Positions 1-13,995 are shown, counted from the first letter of the stretch. The stretch is 64,000 nt of DNA from Gyromitra esculenta (GCA_038503075.1 JBCAML010000005.1:1240001-1304000), one strand, 5' to 3'. Numbers and translations: made by a program. The notes: generated by a model from the letters alone, not told the origin.

Positions 1-2790
1 TTCTAGAGGTACGGCGGAAATATAGGATATCTTCGGTTCCGCCATTCTTGCGCCGCTCAGACATCTTAACTTGATGTCGAGGGTCGTAGGGATGGATCTT
101 TACGCCATCGAGATATTTATCCCTGAGATCAGATTGATATTGATTCTTTCTTTCTTTCTTTTTTTTGAGAGAGAGATCACTCTTTCCTTTTCAAGATCGA
201 AAGCTTGCGAAATACCGATCCAGGGCTAGTCGTATCGTATTTAAAGGGGCAAACTCGAGCTTGAAGTGAGTATTTCTAGCTAGGGACACAACTGCCGGTC
301 GTCCTAGCAATTTACTATACTGACCGCATTTCCGCTGGCTGCAGCGACCATATCTCTCATCACACTCCTTCATAATTTTGTACCAGCGCTTCGACCTCCA
401 TAGTATCAGCTGTACACAAGAGATTAAAGGTTGCTCGGACATCGGTGCCTTGATGTTAAGCCGGTCTCCGAGAAAAAGGTAAGCAAGTTGTATGAAAACT
501 GCCGTAGTTCTTTCGCAACGCATCACATGTTGTTGCTTCTTGCAGGAGGCTCAAAGATCCTTATTTCTTGGGGGCATGCAGTTCACCATGAGCCTCTCCT
601 AGCAAATTACCGATAGTCTGGTCTGTTGGACAGCATTTCCCCACGCCCTGCCCTACCTTGACAGGGTTATTTGATGAACGGTTTTTTTCCCGCAAAAACA
701 TCAATAACCATACGATGGAGACCTTACGACGCTGAACAGAGTGCACGCATGGCTGGCTACTCTTGCATAAGATAGGATAGGATAAGAGGCTACAGTAACT
801 TATCTAGTCAGTTGTCGTCTTGTAGGGTGTCTTTAAATTTCACCCCAAACTCGCCCTTCAGCCCGAGCACCATGCAAGTATGCTTAGCGGGCAGCTAAGT
901 AATGAACGGCGAGTTGATGGCTACACGACAGAGAGATGACCCGAGAAACATGCATAGCAAGGGAACTGTACAATTTCCAGAGACCGTGTTGTGGGTAAAT
1001 GTGTAAGCGCCTGATCAAGATGCAGGCTCTTTTTTTTTGGCGTCCTGAATCAGGAACACAACGACGTTGGTATTGTTTCGTAGTTAGTTCAGTTAAAAAG
1101 CAAGTAATGATACACTTTACCCACAGAGACAGATTAGCAGAAAGCACCGGGTTTTTTAAGAACGCTATTTCTTTTCTTCTTCCCTGGCAAATAGTAGAAA
1201 TGGTAAATCAAAGTGTAGATCTGGAGAAAGTGCGTTCTGTTTAAGCAGCTTTATCGAGTTACATGGCGTCAATCCCTCCACTCTGATCCCTGCCTAACGG
1301 GTCTGAGAGGGGTGGACATGGGTTGGCATTTTAATAGACTTTTTTGGATGTGGGTGATTCAAGCACGGTTTGCTGCAGGTAGCAGGGATGCTCGAAGCGC
1401 GGTCGAAGAAACAAAGGCATTACTCTACCCTTATGGTAGCATGCGTTCTGTGTAACAAATAGCACACTTTCTCGATTCCGTTGGAAGAGTTGTCTGGGTA
1501 TTCGAAAGAATGCTGCAGAAGAGGGATGGAAGCTTCTTTACCACGGGAGTTTGAATAAGTCCATGCTCATTTAGGAAGCGTTGCCGTGGCATTTAGAGAC
1601 AACGTCCGAGGTGTATCAAGTTGAAGTGTTGGCTGTTTTTTTTTTTTTTTTGATTTGATATCTCGCTGGATGAAACTCTACAGCCCAAATCATACGAATA
1701 CCAGATATCTTTCCGGGGAAGCCTCCCGCCGCTGGTCTTAACCGTTTTACCGACGCACAGGCAACATCTCCGGCTAACAAGCCAATCGACTGGGCGATAA
1801 GCAGCTCTTTGAAGCCCTTGGCATCTAAGCCGTTCTGCGTATCCCAGCTGACTGGCGGTACATTGTGTCTCCCGCGACTGCGCAGGTGAGTTTGGGTTGG
1901 GCACCGCACCAACGAACGCCTGCACGTTCTTTCTTCCTGAACCCTACCTTTCTGTGCCCCTGCTCAACCACGTTCCAAAATGGGGTAGGGACCAAGGTAG
2001 GTAGCTCTACTTTAGAGAAAGAGAGGGGAGGGGAATGCCAGAGGGTAGGGGTAAGCACAGTGAGGCTGTTCGCTTTTCCCACCAGTAGCTCAAGAGAAGG
2101 AGAATAGGTCGATCGATAACTCAGCCGCATTACAGATGTGTGTGCCCATCCCATCAAAGACGGGGAATTTCTCAGAGCCAAACATGCTCGCTGATGCAGC
2201 AGCAGCTTGGGCATGTTCGAAATCCCCATGACGAGTCTGACGGGGTGCACTTTTCGTATCCCATCCTTATGCTTTGGTTCCCCTCCCTCATCCCACGCAC
2301 CGACCAAGAGAGAGAGAGAGAGCGACGGAGAATAACGGAAAGACGGAGAGTGGAGAAAAGTCTGAATCGAAGCCTCGCAGTAATACCTGACAGGGAAGGA
2401 ATCCATAGTGGCGGTTGAGGCGTTTTTGTTGCTATTTCGCATCGCTACTTCCCGGATTTACATAGATCTTCATCCGCTGGGGAGGTAATTCGAGAACAAC
2501 TCCATACAGTCATCAAGGTAATAAATCAACAAAACGTCTAGTCGGACCTGGTCTGTCCTCCGCCTGAACTTCTTCCGTCCCCCCATCCAAAAAAAAAAAA
2601 AAGGGCCCTTGGTACATACTCCGATATTGTACCCAGTCCAACCCACCCGTTAGACAGCCGCCGGCGGGAAGAGCATCTCCGGTCTACAAGGCTGAGCTAA
2701 CTGGGGATCGAGGGGTAGAGAGAGATAGAGAGAGAGAGCAAACAGGGACAACTGCAAGCTATAACAATATCACATCTCTCAGCCAAAATC
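1..2790. other. Gene-poor upstream region
   Basis: I recognise no protein family or RNA gene here. The stretch holds low-complexity tracts: a CT/T run near 145-165, a T run at about 1635-1651, GA-rich tracts near 2310-2325 and 2720-2740, and an A run near 2588. Open frames present are short or low in complexity. The last few hundred bases, with GA and pyrimidine tracts, are probably the promoter and 5' leader of the transcription factor that starts at 2791. Confidence 0.5.
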
Positions 2791-5700
2791 ATGGCAGATA
2801 TCAAAAGCGCCGCGTCCAGTCGAAATATCGGGCCGAGTGACGAAGATATCCACGACGCGGTCCATGTAAAACAGTCTTCCCCGCCTCACTTATATCAACC
2901 CGGGCCATCTGTATCTCCATCGCCTGCATCGGATGCCCTATCATCAAGAAGCCAGTCCTCTACTTCTACTGGCACTCACCCTGCGACGTCCATTTCTTCC
3001 CCGGTAACGTTGGGGGCCACCACTAAAACAGCGCGAGCCACAACCAAAAAGAAACATCCCGCCTCTGCAAAAGCTACCTCAACTGATACAAGCACCATGA
3101 CCACCGTATCGACTCCATCAACTAAAGATGGAACGACCCCAACCCAGCGAGTAAGTCGTGCAAAGAAGGGTAAACGGGTACACGCGTGCAATCATCCTAG
3201 TTGCGATAAGGTTTGTCTTTTATGATTGTCCAAGTTGTACCTGCAGTCGGGAACTGACAGGCTGGATAGGTTTTTACTAGAGCAGAACATTTACGGTATG
3301 CAACCGAACAAATGTAATAATTTTATAGTCTAGAGACGCTGATACATAGGCTAGTCGACATCAGTTAAATCATAGCACAGAGGTCTATTATAAATGTGAG
3401 ATGTGCGATCGAACATTTGTTCGCCAGGACCTCTTGTCTCGCCATACAGAACGACAGTGAGTTTTCTAGTTTAATCGCATTTGTAGAGAAAGATATTGAC
3501 AGCTTTCTAGTGCAACTCAAGCTATGAAAGCTGTTCAAACATTGGCACTGGCCCAGAGACATACTGGATTCGTCACCCGATATGGGATATCTGGAATCCC
3601 TACACGTCCGCCGCCAACAAGTGATTATGGAGGAAACGCACATGTATTTGATTCCAACCCTCATTCAACACCTCGAGTTCATACGGATATCAATGTTCTT
3701 CCTCAAATCCTCACATCTCATTCCCCGCATCAGTCGTCTCCCTCGACTACGTCTTTGGTAACGCCTCACTCATCAAGTTCCATGACTAGTTACACATCAA
3801 ATTTCTCGACAACAATGCCAATATCCCATCAAGCGGACTCCCCGTTAGATTTTTCTGCCACAGACGCGAATTCACCATCTGGAAATCTTCGAAGAGCCCA
3901 CCTTCCATTTCATTTGCAGCATAGTGAGCCGCAGAGACAACCAGAACCTTATATCGTGACATCTCATCCAGAGATAATGCAGCGACCGGCAGCTTTATCA
4001 ATTGATCATCAACTGTACGCAAAGCCGATGCCAACTTGGGAGAACTATGCGTGGTTATTTGACGACAGCACATCTCAAGACCAGACCCTTATTGAGGAAA
4101 TGAATCAAAGCCAGGACTCAGGCTTACCATACCTGAACCCACTAGAAACCACACATTATCAGAATGTGGCCATGAACTGCGACCCAGCCTACAGCAATGT
4201 GAAGAATGGTGCAACAATAGCCTTTCATCCCATAGACGAAAGAATGCGATCACAAGTCTTGATGCTGTTGGGAAACGTGCCGAACTTGCATAATAGTAAT
4301 TATGCCAGTGTATCTTCGATGCAATATTACCTCCGGAACTACTGGACAAAAGTTCATCCTTTATTCCCTGTGCTCCACAGGCCGACGTTTGTACCGAGCC
4401 TACAATTGGCTATGTTAGTTGCAATTGTAATTGCTTTGGGGTCCTCGTTTGCAGACGAAGAAGCTCATCAGTTTGGAATGGCGTTGTATGATAAGGTGAA
4501 GGGAATGATTCTCAATGTAAAGCTACCACCGTATCTTTTAGAAACTGTTTATAAACTGACGAATATTAGTCTGATGAGTTTTCGGCACACAATTCGAATA
4601 ATACCTATTTGCAGCAGACTATTTTGTTAACTGATATTTTCGGAAAGATGAAGTGCACTAGACCACAGTTTGACGGTGCTCCGCTTGACGTAATCCTCAT
4701 GAAAGTAAAGCCCCTTAAAAGAATTTGCTATTCTCGAACCTTTCTGATATTTGCGTAGCTTTTACGACGTAGCGAAATCCCAGCTACGGATCCCTTGGAG
4801 CAGGTTAGACGTTATCATAGAGAAGGATTGGATTTTAGCTATGATAACGAATGGCAAAACTGGATAGAACTTGAATCGCGGAAGAGGTAAGACGAACAAC
4901 GCGCCAGTTTCAAAAGCTTACGATCAAACGCATTCTAAATACTATTAGGGTTGCTCTGTTGTTCTTCTATTGGGATGTACAACAGGCCACTATATTCGGT
5001 CGTGATATGTGCCAAACGGCGTTTGATCTCCGGGTGCATCTTCCATGCGAAGAATTCCTCTGGAACGCTGATACATCTCATGAATGGGTGGGATATTTGG
5101 ATGGGCAAATGGAACATTCAAGTTTTCTGGAAACTCTTCGTATTTTCCTGGATCCTAAACGACAGCTTCCTGTGCTATCGCCTTTGAGTTCCATGTTTGT
5201 GTTGCATGGATTGATATCTGTTGGATTTGACCTTCACAGGCGGTCATCTCCTATAGGTCCGAGTCCAGAAGAAACCGCAGCGAAGCAGGCGCGACTACTG
5301 AGAGCATACGAGAAGTGGGCAACTTACTACGACATCAACGTGAGCCCGCATCTTTCCCAGGTTTGCAACAACCAGAATATGATCATGTATCACTCGGCCT
5401 ACATTTCTCTTCACACAAACATACACAACCTCATCACTATCGCTGGTGACAGTAGGATCTTCAAACGCAATGCAGAAAGAAGCGATTACTACAGAGCCAA
5501 AGTAGAGCTTCAGCAGTGGGCTAATAGCCCAGCAGCTCAGCTTGCAACATGGCACGCGATCCAGATTCTAGTAAGGTCCCTGAGTCGAACTCAGCTGTAC
5601 CTTGAACATTTCCATGTTCCTTGGTCTATGTACGTAGCATCATTGGTTTGCTGGGTATATGGCCAGCTTTCTTCTCCGACTGTTGGCCCTGGAGGTGTCT

Positions 5701-5936
5701 CTCAAGTACCAGACGACGAGGTTATTTGGGATGCACACCAAGACATGCGTGTATATTTGCAACAGATGAGTACCGACAATTGGGAGAATTTAGCGCACGT
5801 CAGAGGGCAAAGACGAACAGCTGGGCTATTAGCGGTCGTGAGAAGTACAATGGAGGGTATTAGGTGGGGGCTGATACAAGAAAGTGTGGAGGTATTGAAA
5901 AGACTAAATGCTTCGGGCACTGTCAAAGGCGTTTAA
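2791..5936 (+). CDS. C2H2 zinc-finger transcription factor with fungal-specific domain
   Basis: Predicted nuclear DNA-binding regulator; target genes unknown. Exon 1 (2791-3210) encodes a Ser/Thr-rich leader ending in a basic KKGKR stretch and the first half of finger 1. Splicing at 3211 gives C-x4-C-x12-H-x3-H. A second short intron is followed by finger 2, C-x2-C-x12-H-x3-H (exon near 3351-3459). A long Ser/Pro/Thr-rich linker follows (from about 3520), then the fungal_trans middle homology region (PF04082 type, about 4240-5930) with the typical YLRNYWTKVHPLFPVLHRPTF segment split by introns near 4550-4618, 4705-4759 and 4890-4950. The stop is at 5934-5936. The two-finger plus fungal_trans architecture is common in Pezizomycotina (Klf1/Adr1-like groups). 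I cannot assign an orthologue. Exact ends of the middle introns are inferred from frame and family fit. Confidence 0.88.
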
Positions 5937-8900
5937 GGTGGCTCTGGTTTGATTTTTTGATTTTTTTTTCCTTGCGGCAGTATATTGTTGTTTTGCGTTT
6001 TCTTATGTTAAGGCGGCGGCTCCTGGGGTTCCGGCTTTGTTTTTTTTTTGGTTGGGAGGGGCTTCGTTTCCGTTCCTTCATCATTTTCAGCAAACTGGTT
6101 GTGCATTTATGTGAAGCTTTAGTCTTCCCTCATCCAATTCGTCTTTGTATATGTCGCTTGGTTTGGGCAGCTGCAATTTATCCATCGTATATGGTATGCT
6201 AAAAAAGGGAGAAACCACCGAAACTTATCTCTAAAGCCAATTCTGTTGTAAATATCATGTGTTTAGGAATGCCATTCTCTCGTTTCATTTGGTTTAATTC
6301 CGCCATTTTGGGGGAAAAACTTCGGTGGTGTGATTTAAGCGGTTGGGCATCCAAGACGAAATATCTTGCTGTTATTCGTTAAAGCGGCGAGCGTGACAGG
6401 AGTGCGAGTCGGTGCTATCGATAATTTGGCTGTATTCGCTTGTGCTGAAGGTGCGGGGAGGCGGTTAGAAGCTTTTGTGACCCATGTTAACGTTGCCGCC
6501 TGCGCCTCAGCGCTCAAGGTTAATTTGGTATGTAGTTGACGTATAACAACAATGCCTTATGCGAGCTCATAATCAAACACCCACTCCCTCCAACTTTGAG
6601 ATTTTGCTGGAAGATTATTGGTCCATCCTTCCGGTGCAGGAAGCGCCCGGCCTAAATATTGAATTGTTTTTTTTGATGCGGGGTGAAGGGTATCAGCGCC
6701 ATCTTGAAAGACGTTACCAATACAGTGGTTTCCACTCCACCCGCGGTTTCCACGCCATCCGCTTGGTTTTGTAAGTGGTCACCAGAGGGGGAAAAAGTAG
6801 TTATGACAGTCCTGTTGTTCATAGCCACGATCGTAAGCTATAAGCACATATGTGAGAAAGCTTGCTGCGATACTGCTCTAACGCATATTGGTAGCCGGCG
6901 CTTGATGCCTCGTCCGGATTCCGGATATCTTAGCAATATATCTCTATATTTTTCCGATCTCTTCCAGAAGTTTTCTTGAATCCAGACCCCTTGATTGTTT
7001 ACGCCCTTACCTCCCATGCCGTAAAAATATTTTTGATAAAAGCGGCTAAGTTCCGGTAAGCAACCTAAAGCTGTCCATTAGAGCAAGATCAGTACTGAGC
7101 TATACCATTCCAGCTGAGAATATTCAGCCCAGAAAAGCCTAAAGCTGCCCAGGTGCACAATTTCATAGTCTCAGATACTGGCTCACCGGGACCTTGGTGG
7201 CCTTTAGCTTGGTTAATTTAGACGCATAACAGTGTCTAGGTGACAGGTGAGGTTTTCTTTGTAGCTAGGTAAGGTATCTGCCATATTACATAAATTGATA
7301 CTGATCTGGCTGTATTGGATAGCTCTCGGGAAACCCTCCGGAATTTGTTCCATCTCGCTAGGTAGATTGGGGGGGAAAGTGCCGGGAACATTCGGCCAAC
7401 GATAGACCATACTTGTTCTTTCTAGATGTGCCGGCTTCATGAACAAAAGAACCCCTATTGCTTCACATACTCATGTGCACCGTACCTTACACGCCATGTC
7501 ATGAGTTCCTACCCCATCTTGGTGGAAACTAGGATCCGAAGGCATCCTAACACAGTAATCTAATCAATCCGAGCGTCCATAGACACTACCGTGGGACCCG
7601 AACCAATCCGCAATGGACCTTCAGCTTACTTATCGAATTATCCGGTGCACTATTATGCACACACTTTAGCGTGCAATGCAGATGGATATCAGGTTTCTTC
7701 CATTCGCGTTGCATATGGACAAACCATTCTGCATTTTAAGTGGCTCGACTGATTCAAAAGTGAAAGGTGCAATTTGCCGCGTGATTTCTAGGCCCATATA
7801 AAATTCGAGGTAAAATCCTGAATGTGAAATAGCTAATGGTAGAGAGTTTGAAGCAGGAGTAAGTTTTTCAGACTAGTATACGTCTCCAGTTTGAGATTTC
7901 TTGCGTGCTCGTTACTGACCCGCCAATAGATTGTTGGTTCCTACACCATCCCATGCCGGCAGACGTAGTCCATTAGTATCTCAACCCCTAGCGGTATATG
8001 AGAACGCATCTGCCACTGCTTTTGTGCCGATTCAAAGGCTTGTAATATGGTAGGTCACCTATCGCTACAGCTTTGAGAGGCGAGCAAGCTTAGGTCAGAC
8101 CACTCTGATGCCAGGATCGCTGCAAGGTCGACGGTGACCCATGAGCCTTTGTAGGGTTAGGTAAATGAAGAATATTCACAACAGACGTCATCTCTTAGGG
8201 CTGACTTAACAACCTCAGAGGTCCGCTTAGATTGAATGCTTGCGGGATAGGTGATGTGAAAAATAGTTCCTTATAAAAAAACATCTTGCGATGCAGCGGG
8301 CATTAAGGTCCCTTGGACAGTAAGGTACGCAATTCCTAAGTATTGATGACTCCTTCCGGTTTTTATTTGAAGGCTAAACAGCTGATAAATTTTAGGTATA
8401 GATTATGAGTAGTCGCTATCGATGTCAGACATCACGACATCAACTTCGTGGAAGATTGCCTTCGTCATATCAACATGATATTAGTGGTGGCTCAAGTTGT
8501 TGGTTTAATCCTTGAGCTGCCATTGGTGCGAGAACCTTCGAAGATTCTGCAGAGCTTGGGATAGGTCGTCAAGTAGTAGGACAGGGACGGATCGTAACAC
8601 GCATCACCCAAGGAGCGAGGCCCGAGTTATCCATCAAGAGGCTTTGATGAACGATATTTGCTTGGTGCAGGCGACATAGGGTTGATGGGTGGCGTCGTGA
8701 GATAGTGTTGTGTGCTGTGTTTGGAAGTGTCATCATCCATCAGAGGTAGAACTAGAAGGAAGAAACCAGCATCTTGGAGCGGCGGGGGCAACCTCCTTTT
8801 ATTGACCCCTTCATTCGGACTTGGTGGCAACCAAAGATATGTGGTGTCTCCACTCTGCACATTCGATTTGGGAAGCCTACATGTACGTATGGATGCCTAT

Positions 8901-10478
8901 GTACCCGCGGTTAGGGCCAGCCTTCACCCCCACTTATCGAGAAACTGTGCGCAATCTGCAGTATCCTGCATGCAATCCTGCGATGCAACACTTTAATTAA
9001 GCGAAGGAAACGGGGCATGAGCCCAATCCTGAAGTCTAGAAGCCAAGCCCCCACTGAGACCGTCGAAGGTTGAGCATCTTTGGCGGCAGAGCCCAGGGGG
9101 TGGGCACTGCATATATATGGACCACTGCCTGGGCTTCGATTTGGGAGGCAAGTTGCTCGGAACGAGAGGAGATATCGGCAAGCTAACGCGTGTGCAGTGG
9201 GCAGCGTGAAAACATGCCCCACTTGTTTTACGGTGAGTTCCGCTCTGGACCATAAGTGGATCCTATTTCCAGATTCGGGTTCGCTAATTTAAAGTATACA
9301 GCACCCGAGAATCAAGATTTGCAGATCAGTTTAGTGCATGATTGCCACTCTAGGCAGTCTGCGCATGCGAGACAGTGCATGTGGCCTCCAGCCTGGTCCA
9401 TGGCGGCAGGGGAAATGGAAATGGAAATGGGCCGAGAGCGTCGTCGTCGTCATACTTATCAGTTGCCCAGGCCTCGTGGTAAATGAAAATCCCCTCAGGA
9501 AAATTCTCTTATCGTGAGCTCACATACGCATTTCTGTCTGGGCGGGTGTTCGGACTGTGCTTTTGGGAGGAAGGGAATCCGGATTCCGTGCTGCAGCCTT
9601 TGCAGCAGCCTCGGGGGATGGTAGCGGAAAGAGAGAAGAAAAAAAATATTATTTCATATTCTCCAAGTAGCCTACCTCGATTTACCAATTGCGTCCATCG
9701 CTTCGAAGAACATCCTTCACCACAGGTGCATTACGCCTGATCCTCGATGCATATGTACCTATACTGCAACTGCAGGTTCCCGCTCGTTAATTAACTCGGG
9801 CCCATCTTTTTGTCCGATAGATTTCTGTCACAATTCACTTGAGCTAGGGTTTGGGAATATTCTTCAGGCTTGCCGAGCTCGGTCGTGGTGTTGTGGGTCT
9901 GGTGCGAGCTTGTTGTTCCGGAAAAAATAAATAACACAGCTGATCTGGACAGAGTACCATCTTCCTTTTCGACCATATGGACCCCACGTTTCGGAGCGTC
10001 TGACTACAACTGAGTACATTCAGCGTTCACGAGACGCATGGTTCAGTGTTGCTAAATGAGAATGTGGATGCTCAATTATAAAGATACACGATCCAGGGGG
10101 ACGAATACTATCGGACGTGTTTCTCAAGGTACTCGTAACGTTAGCTTATGCGCCCTGTTACATCCCCTTACCAATAGATACCCTTTTGCGAGCTATTTTA
10201 GAAATCGACTCGAAAAAGCAGAGAAGCCGCGCGTGTAGGAAAAAAAAAGTTCACTTATTGATCGAGTCTGGCTTAAACCTTTTCGAAATCACTAGCTACT
10301 ACTGGGCATCTTATGGAACGTCTAGACCAGGAGACGGTTGGTTTCGGGCTTGGTGTGGGGGTTACGATTGATTAGCGTGAAACAACCCTACTCCCAAGGG
10401 TTAGGGCCAATACAAATCGTCAGGCAACATCAAGCCTTCCACGAGTATCTGATCTTTCCACCAATTGCTCACCAATTG
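5937..10478. other. Long intergenic region without recognised genes
   Basis: About 4.5 kb with no convincing coding region. The first 250 bp, T-rich, is probably the 3' UTR of the transcription factor. A 60-codon alanine-rich frame at 6335-6517 (-) has no family match that I recognise. One TACATGTA palindrome lies at 8878-8885. Around 6719-6775 there is a stretch beginning TACAGTGG that resembles a transposon terminus, but I found no partner inverted repeat. Nothing else stands out. Confidence 0.45.
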
Positions 10479-11538
10479 ATGACTGCTGAAAGAACTCCAC
10501 AAATGGTTCAAGATGATCGTCAACGCTTAAGGGAGCATTTCTCTGTGTATGTATATTGTCTGCGAATCCGATTTCGTAAAATTAGCCCCGCATTACCCCG
10601 CAGTGGTTGGGTGCTGACTCGAAGCCCTGACGCTGAAGTCCTTTAGAGCAACAACAAGACAAATGGTCTGAATTGTGGGACCGCGGAGATTTCTTGCCGT
10701 GGGATAGGGGAATTCCAAATCCCGCATTGGTCGATCTACTTGCTGAGTGGGAAAACCATGACTTTTTCACTGCACAAGATGCATTGAAAACGAGAAGGAG
10801 GGCACTAGTTCCCGTGAGTTGACCCACGTGACCATTATACTATTTTCGTATATTTTGTCTTGAAAAAAGTAGCTGAAAGATAAATTTAGGGGTGCGGGCG
10901 TGGCTACGATACGCACCTCCTGGCAACATACGGCTATGATGCCTATGGGCTTGATATCTCTGAAAAGGCTGTCAAAATAGCAAGCAAATGGGCATTAGAA
11001 CAGCTTGAAAGGGAAAAAGAGTCAAAGCCAGAACACGAATTATCCGGCTGGGGTCAGGTTCATATGGTGGAAGGCGACTTTTTCAAGGAGAACTGGTGCG
11101 AAGAAAGGAACATCGAGCCGAAAGGAGGATTTGATCTTGTCTATGACTACACTGTAAGTTCTCCCGATGAAGGTTTTTCCCTGGATTGGAGCCATGAACC
11201 CTCTCGGCTCTAAACTGGAGGTTTAAAAAAAAAACCATGTCGGCTGCTAAACATAGTAAACAAAGTTTCTCTGCGCACTTAATCCGGCACTTCGTTCGGC
11301 ATGGGCGGCTAGGATGGCCGAGCTTATCGCCCCACAGCATGGTCTCCTCATCTGTCTCGAGTTTCCACTCTTCAAACACCCTGACACTGGAGGCCCACCG
11401 TGGGGCCTGACGAGCAAAATATATGATGAGCTCTTAGGAGGCTCTTTTAAGAAGGTGTTGCACTTTCAGCCGGAGAGAACACATACGATAGGAAAAGGCT
11501 CGGACTATGTGAGCGTTTGGCGGAGGAACGCTGACTAA
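10479..11538 (+). CDS. TPMT-family SAM-dependent thiol methyltransferase
   Basis: Predicted cytosolic S-adenosylmethionine-dependent methyltransferase of the thiopurine methyltransferase/HOL (thiol and halide methyltransferase) family. Four exons, 10479-10544, 10649-10813, 10890-11153 and 11266-11538, join in frame to 255 residues, a normal family length. Diagnostic segments are the N-terminal WSELWDRGDFLPWDRGIPNP box, the SAM-binding GCGRGYDTHLLATYGYDAYGLD motif I/II region (split just before GCGRG by an intron), and FDLVYDYTFLCALNP preceding a C-terminal sheet ending VWRR. The start was chosen at MTAERTP because the preceding reading frame shows no family homology. The acceptor of intron 1 (AGAG before CAACAACAA) is the least certain junction. 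Substrates in fungi of this family include thiols and sulfide; the exact substrate here is unknown. Confidence 0.88.
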
Positions 11539-13995
11539 AAAGAAGACACAGCAACCTACTGTTGGAGATCGATAGCCCTTTGCGGTTACACCTAAATATT
11601 TTTAGGGAGAGAATTGAATCAACGGTACTGATAAGTTTACTTGCTGTTTAACCTACCCAATACTTATTCAAGCAGTCACATTATATTATCTCTATTCTGA
11701 ATGAACTCGTTCGCAAAGTCGCATTAGAAACCCTCAAACATCAAGTATTTTATTTTATCCTAGTAGTACGTAGGCACAATTAATTCACTCACGTGGGCGA
11801 CATCAATGCTGGTAAGCTGGTGTATATAGCCACTGTGAAAATTTGGTTAAACTGAAACACAAATCCAAGTGCTAGGGCACCTGACTGGAGAATTGCAGGT
11901 TTGCATATGGCATCCAAAACTCCTTCTCTATTCTTATATATTCGCCGTCGTTAAAAATCCCTCTTGTCTCAGAAACTACTGACGACGGGGTCTTTACCCA
12001 AACTGAAATACTCTCTAGAGACTACTATACTCTCTAAGGAAGGGATGACACTAAAGATCTTAGCGAAACTTTACTCGTGTGAGGACCCAGTAATTGTGTA
12101 TTTTGGCAAAGTTTGTAGGCAAGAATACCTATCTTGTGCCCCTGAGGACTTATCATACGGATGTTGCGCGCTTCCCTCCTATATTGTATCTTTGTTGCAG
12201 TATCGCGGCTATATTTGGCATGCAGTGGTAGCTATATGCATTTTTATTCTAGCTCATATAACAACGATTCCCGAATTTAGGTACATGTAGTTCCTCTGCA
12301 ATATTTCTATTCTTGGTCATATGCATGTGTCCACACGAAAACCACACCCTTTGAATCTCAAGATTCCTGTTGACCACGACATCTCTAAACATAAGCGCAC
12401 AAGAATCCCTGTTGCTCTCACCAATCTTTATTAAATAAAAACCTCCATCAACTTCCAACCTTCTCCCACTTCCACAACTCATGGCTCCCCGACTCCCTAT
12501 ACCGACAAGAGGCCTGCCAGCGAACAAGAACTAGTACCTAACTGAGCGTCATAACTTGTACTTCAATAGAGTAGAACCACGTTATCAGTTCTAACTCATC
12601 TTCATGAATTAGGTACTGCTTCGAGACAACTAATAGCAGAGCTAGCTAGACAGAGACATATGCATTCTGGAGAAACATAATTGAAGAGATTATGACAAAA
12701 GCATAAATACTTAGACAGATCCGGCTTGAGCTAAGCAGTTTTAAATTAAACCATGTACTGTCAGTAATGGGATGCGCCCGACTACTAATGGATATTTTTA
12801 GGGAAAATTCGCCGTTGAAGATTTGTAATGTTGACGAACAAAACTCATCCGAGATGCCGCGTGATAGCGAGATTACTAGGCGTGTATGTAAATGGTTCGG
12901 TAGCAGGTGATTGCAAGTCAGAAAGCGTTTCTTAGCCTTTTTTCCAAGCACTGGGGAGTACAGAGGTACATGTAGTGATTAGGGTAGATGAGACTTGGTA
13001 GAGATGCTTGGCAGCGTATAACTGCATGTACAGTCTCGTTCGAAAAGTCTTGGCACCCCTCGTCTCTATTAAGCACGACTGCTGATGGATTGAGGCTATA
13101 ATTTTCGTAGAAGATAGTTATGTGGTAGTTAGATGTTACTCAGCATCTGAGGATCTCCATAGTTTTCCACCCTTTTGAATTACTGCTCCCCAGTTCGATT
13201 CGCAGCTATTTAGTTTATTATTAACGATTAATAGGGTGCTAGGATTTTGTGAACGTGACTGTACATGTACGGATCCAATGTACCGCGGGTGATTTCTGGT
13301 GATGAAAATTGCTATAATACTGACCTATTTTTGATAACTATAAAAATCTTCAGATTTAGTTATTTTTGTGCCCATACGGGCTAGAAAATCGTATTTGTAT
13401 AAGCTATACCAGATAATTAGGTCTCATTTCCCTTTGGTAAGGCTTGACATTAATCGAGTGATGGCGGATGATCAAAGGAAATCTCGCAAAAAAAAACCCT
13501 AACCCATAGCACGAAAACAGGCGTGAAGAAAATACTTGCTACTTTCAGCCTACCACCAGTTATTGCACAGAGAGAAATTTCCGGTTTAATACTTCCACGC
13601 TAGCGGCCTTTTCAATTGTTCGTTGGCTCGGGATAGCCGGGGAACCCCTTGAGCTGAACAAAGAAGCAGCAATCCAGTCCAAGTCCGAATTTGTTTTTAT
13701 CAAAAAGGTGGGATTTTTTCCCTAGGGATTCGGTAATCGAGGTCGTATGTGTTTTTAGGGTTGCTGGCCGACCGCTCGAATTTGGCATCAGATCTAGACT
13801 TTGTGAAATATCGATTTTTGAACTTATGCCGAAAAAAGACAAGCCTCGCTCACGTCACACTGCTCTCCGCCGATCTGCCACGTCTTGCTGTTTTGTTGCC
13901 CCACGACAACCTCGTCCCGCCAAAATAATATCTAACGGTAGACCCAAACCACCCCCTTTCTCCTACAGTCAATATAAATCAGTAAAATTCAGACC
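11539..13995. other. Intergenic region with TACATGTA palindromes and a MITE
   Basis: No gene recognised. Contains TACATGTA at 12282-12289, 12967-12974 and 13262-13269, and an inverted-repeat element at 13031-13261 (listed separately). Two frames of about 100 codons (11964-12290 +, 12249-12527 -) have no recognisable domain and overlap one another. The final 150 bp before 13996 is the GET3 promoter/leader. Confidence 0.45.
13031..13261. mobile_element. TA-flanked MITE, Tc1/mariner-like ends (231 bp)
   Basis: The left end begins CAGTCTCGTTCGAAAAGTCT followed by TGGCACCCC. The right end, reverse-complemented, begins CAGTCACGTTCACAAAATCC followed by TAGCACCC. The ends are imperfect inverted repeats over about 30 bp, and the element is bounded by TA at 13029-13030 and 13262-13263. 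The outer CAGT, the AAAGTCTTGGCACCCC-like subterminal sequence and the TA duplication are typical of Tc1/mariner/pogo non-autonomous elements. It contains no ORF. The flanks imply insertion into a TGTACATGTAC-like site. Confidence 0.7.

Noticed and set aside
1..64. Possible first exon on the minus strand (ATG at 64-62, 21 codons running off the window)
   Set aside because: Too short to judge; no family resemblance. It could be a gene start whose remainder lies outside the window.
1825..2442. 205-codon minus-strand open frame
   Set aside because: Ser/Leu-rich, overlaps purine/pyrimidine repeats, no domain, and overlaps other frames equally long for the composition.
6335..6517. 60-codon alanine-rich minus frame
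   Set aside because: Open on both strands over GC-rich DNA; no match to a known protein.
6719..6780. TACAGTGG... sequence as a sixth transposon end
   Set aside because: No inverted partner with a TA flank was found nearby.
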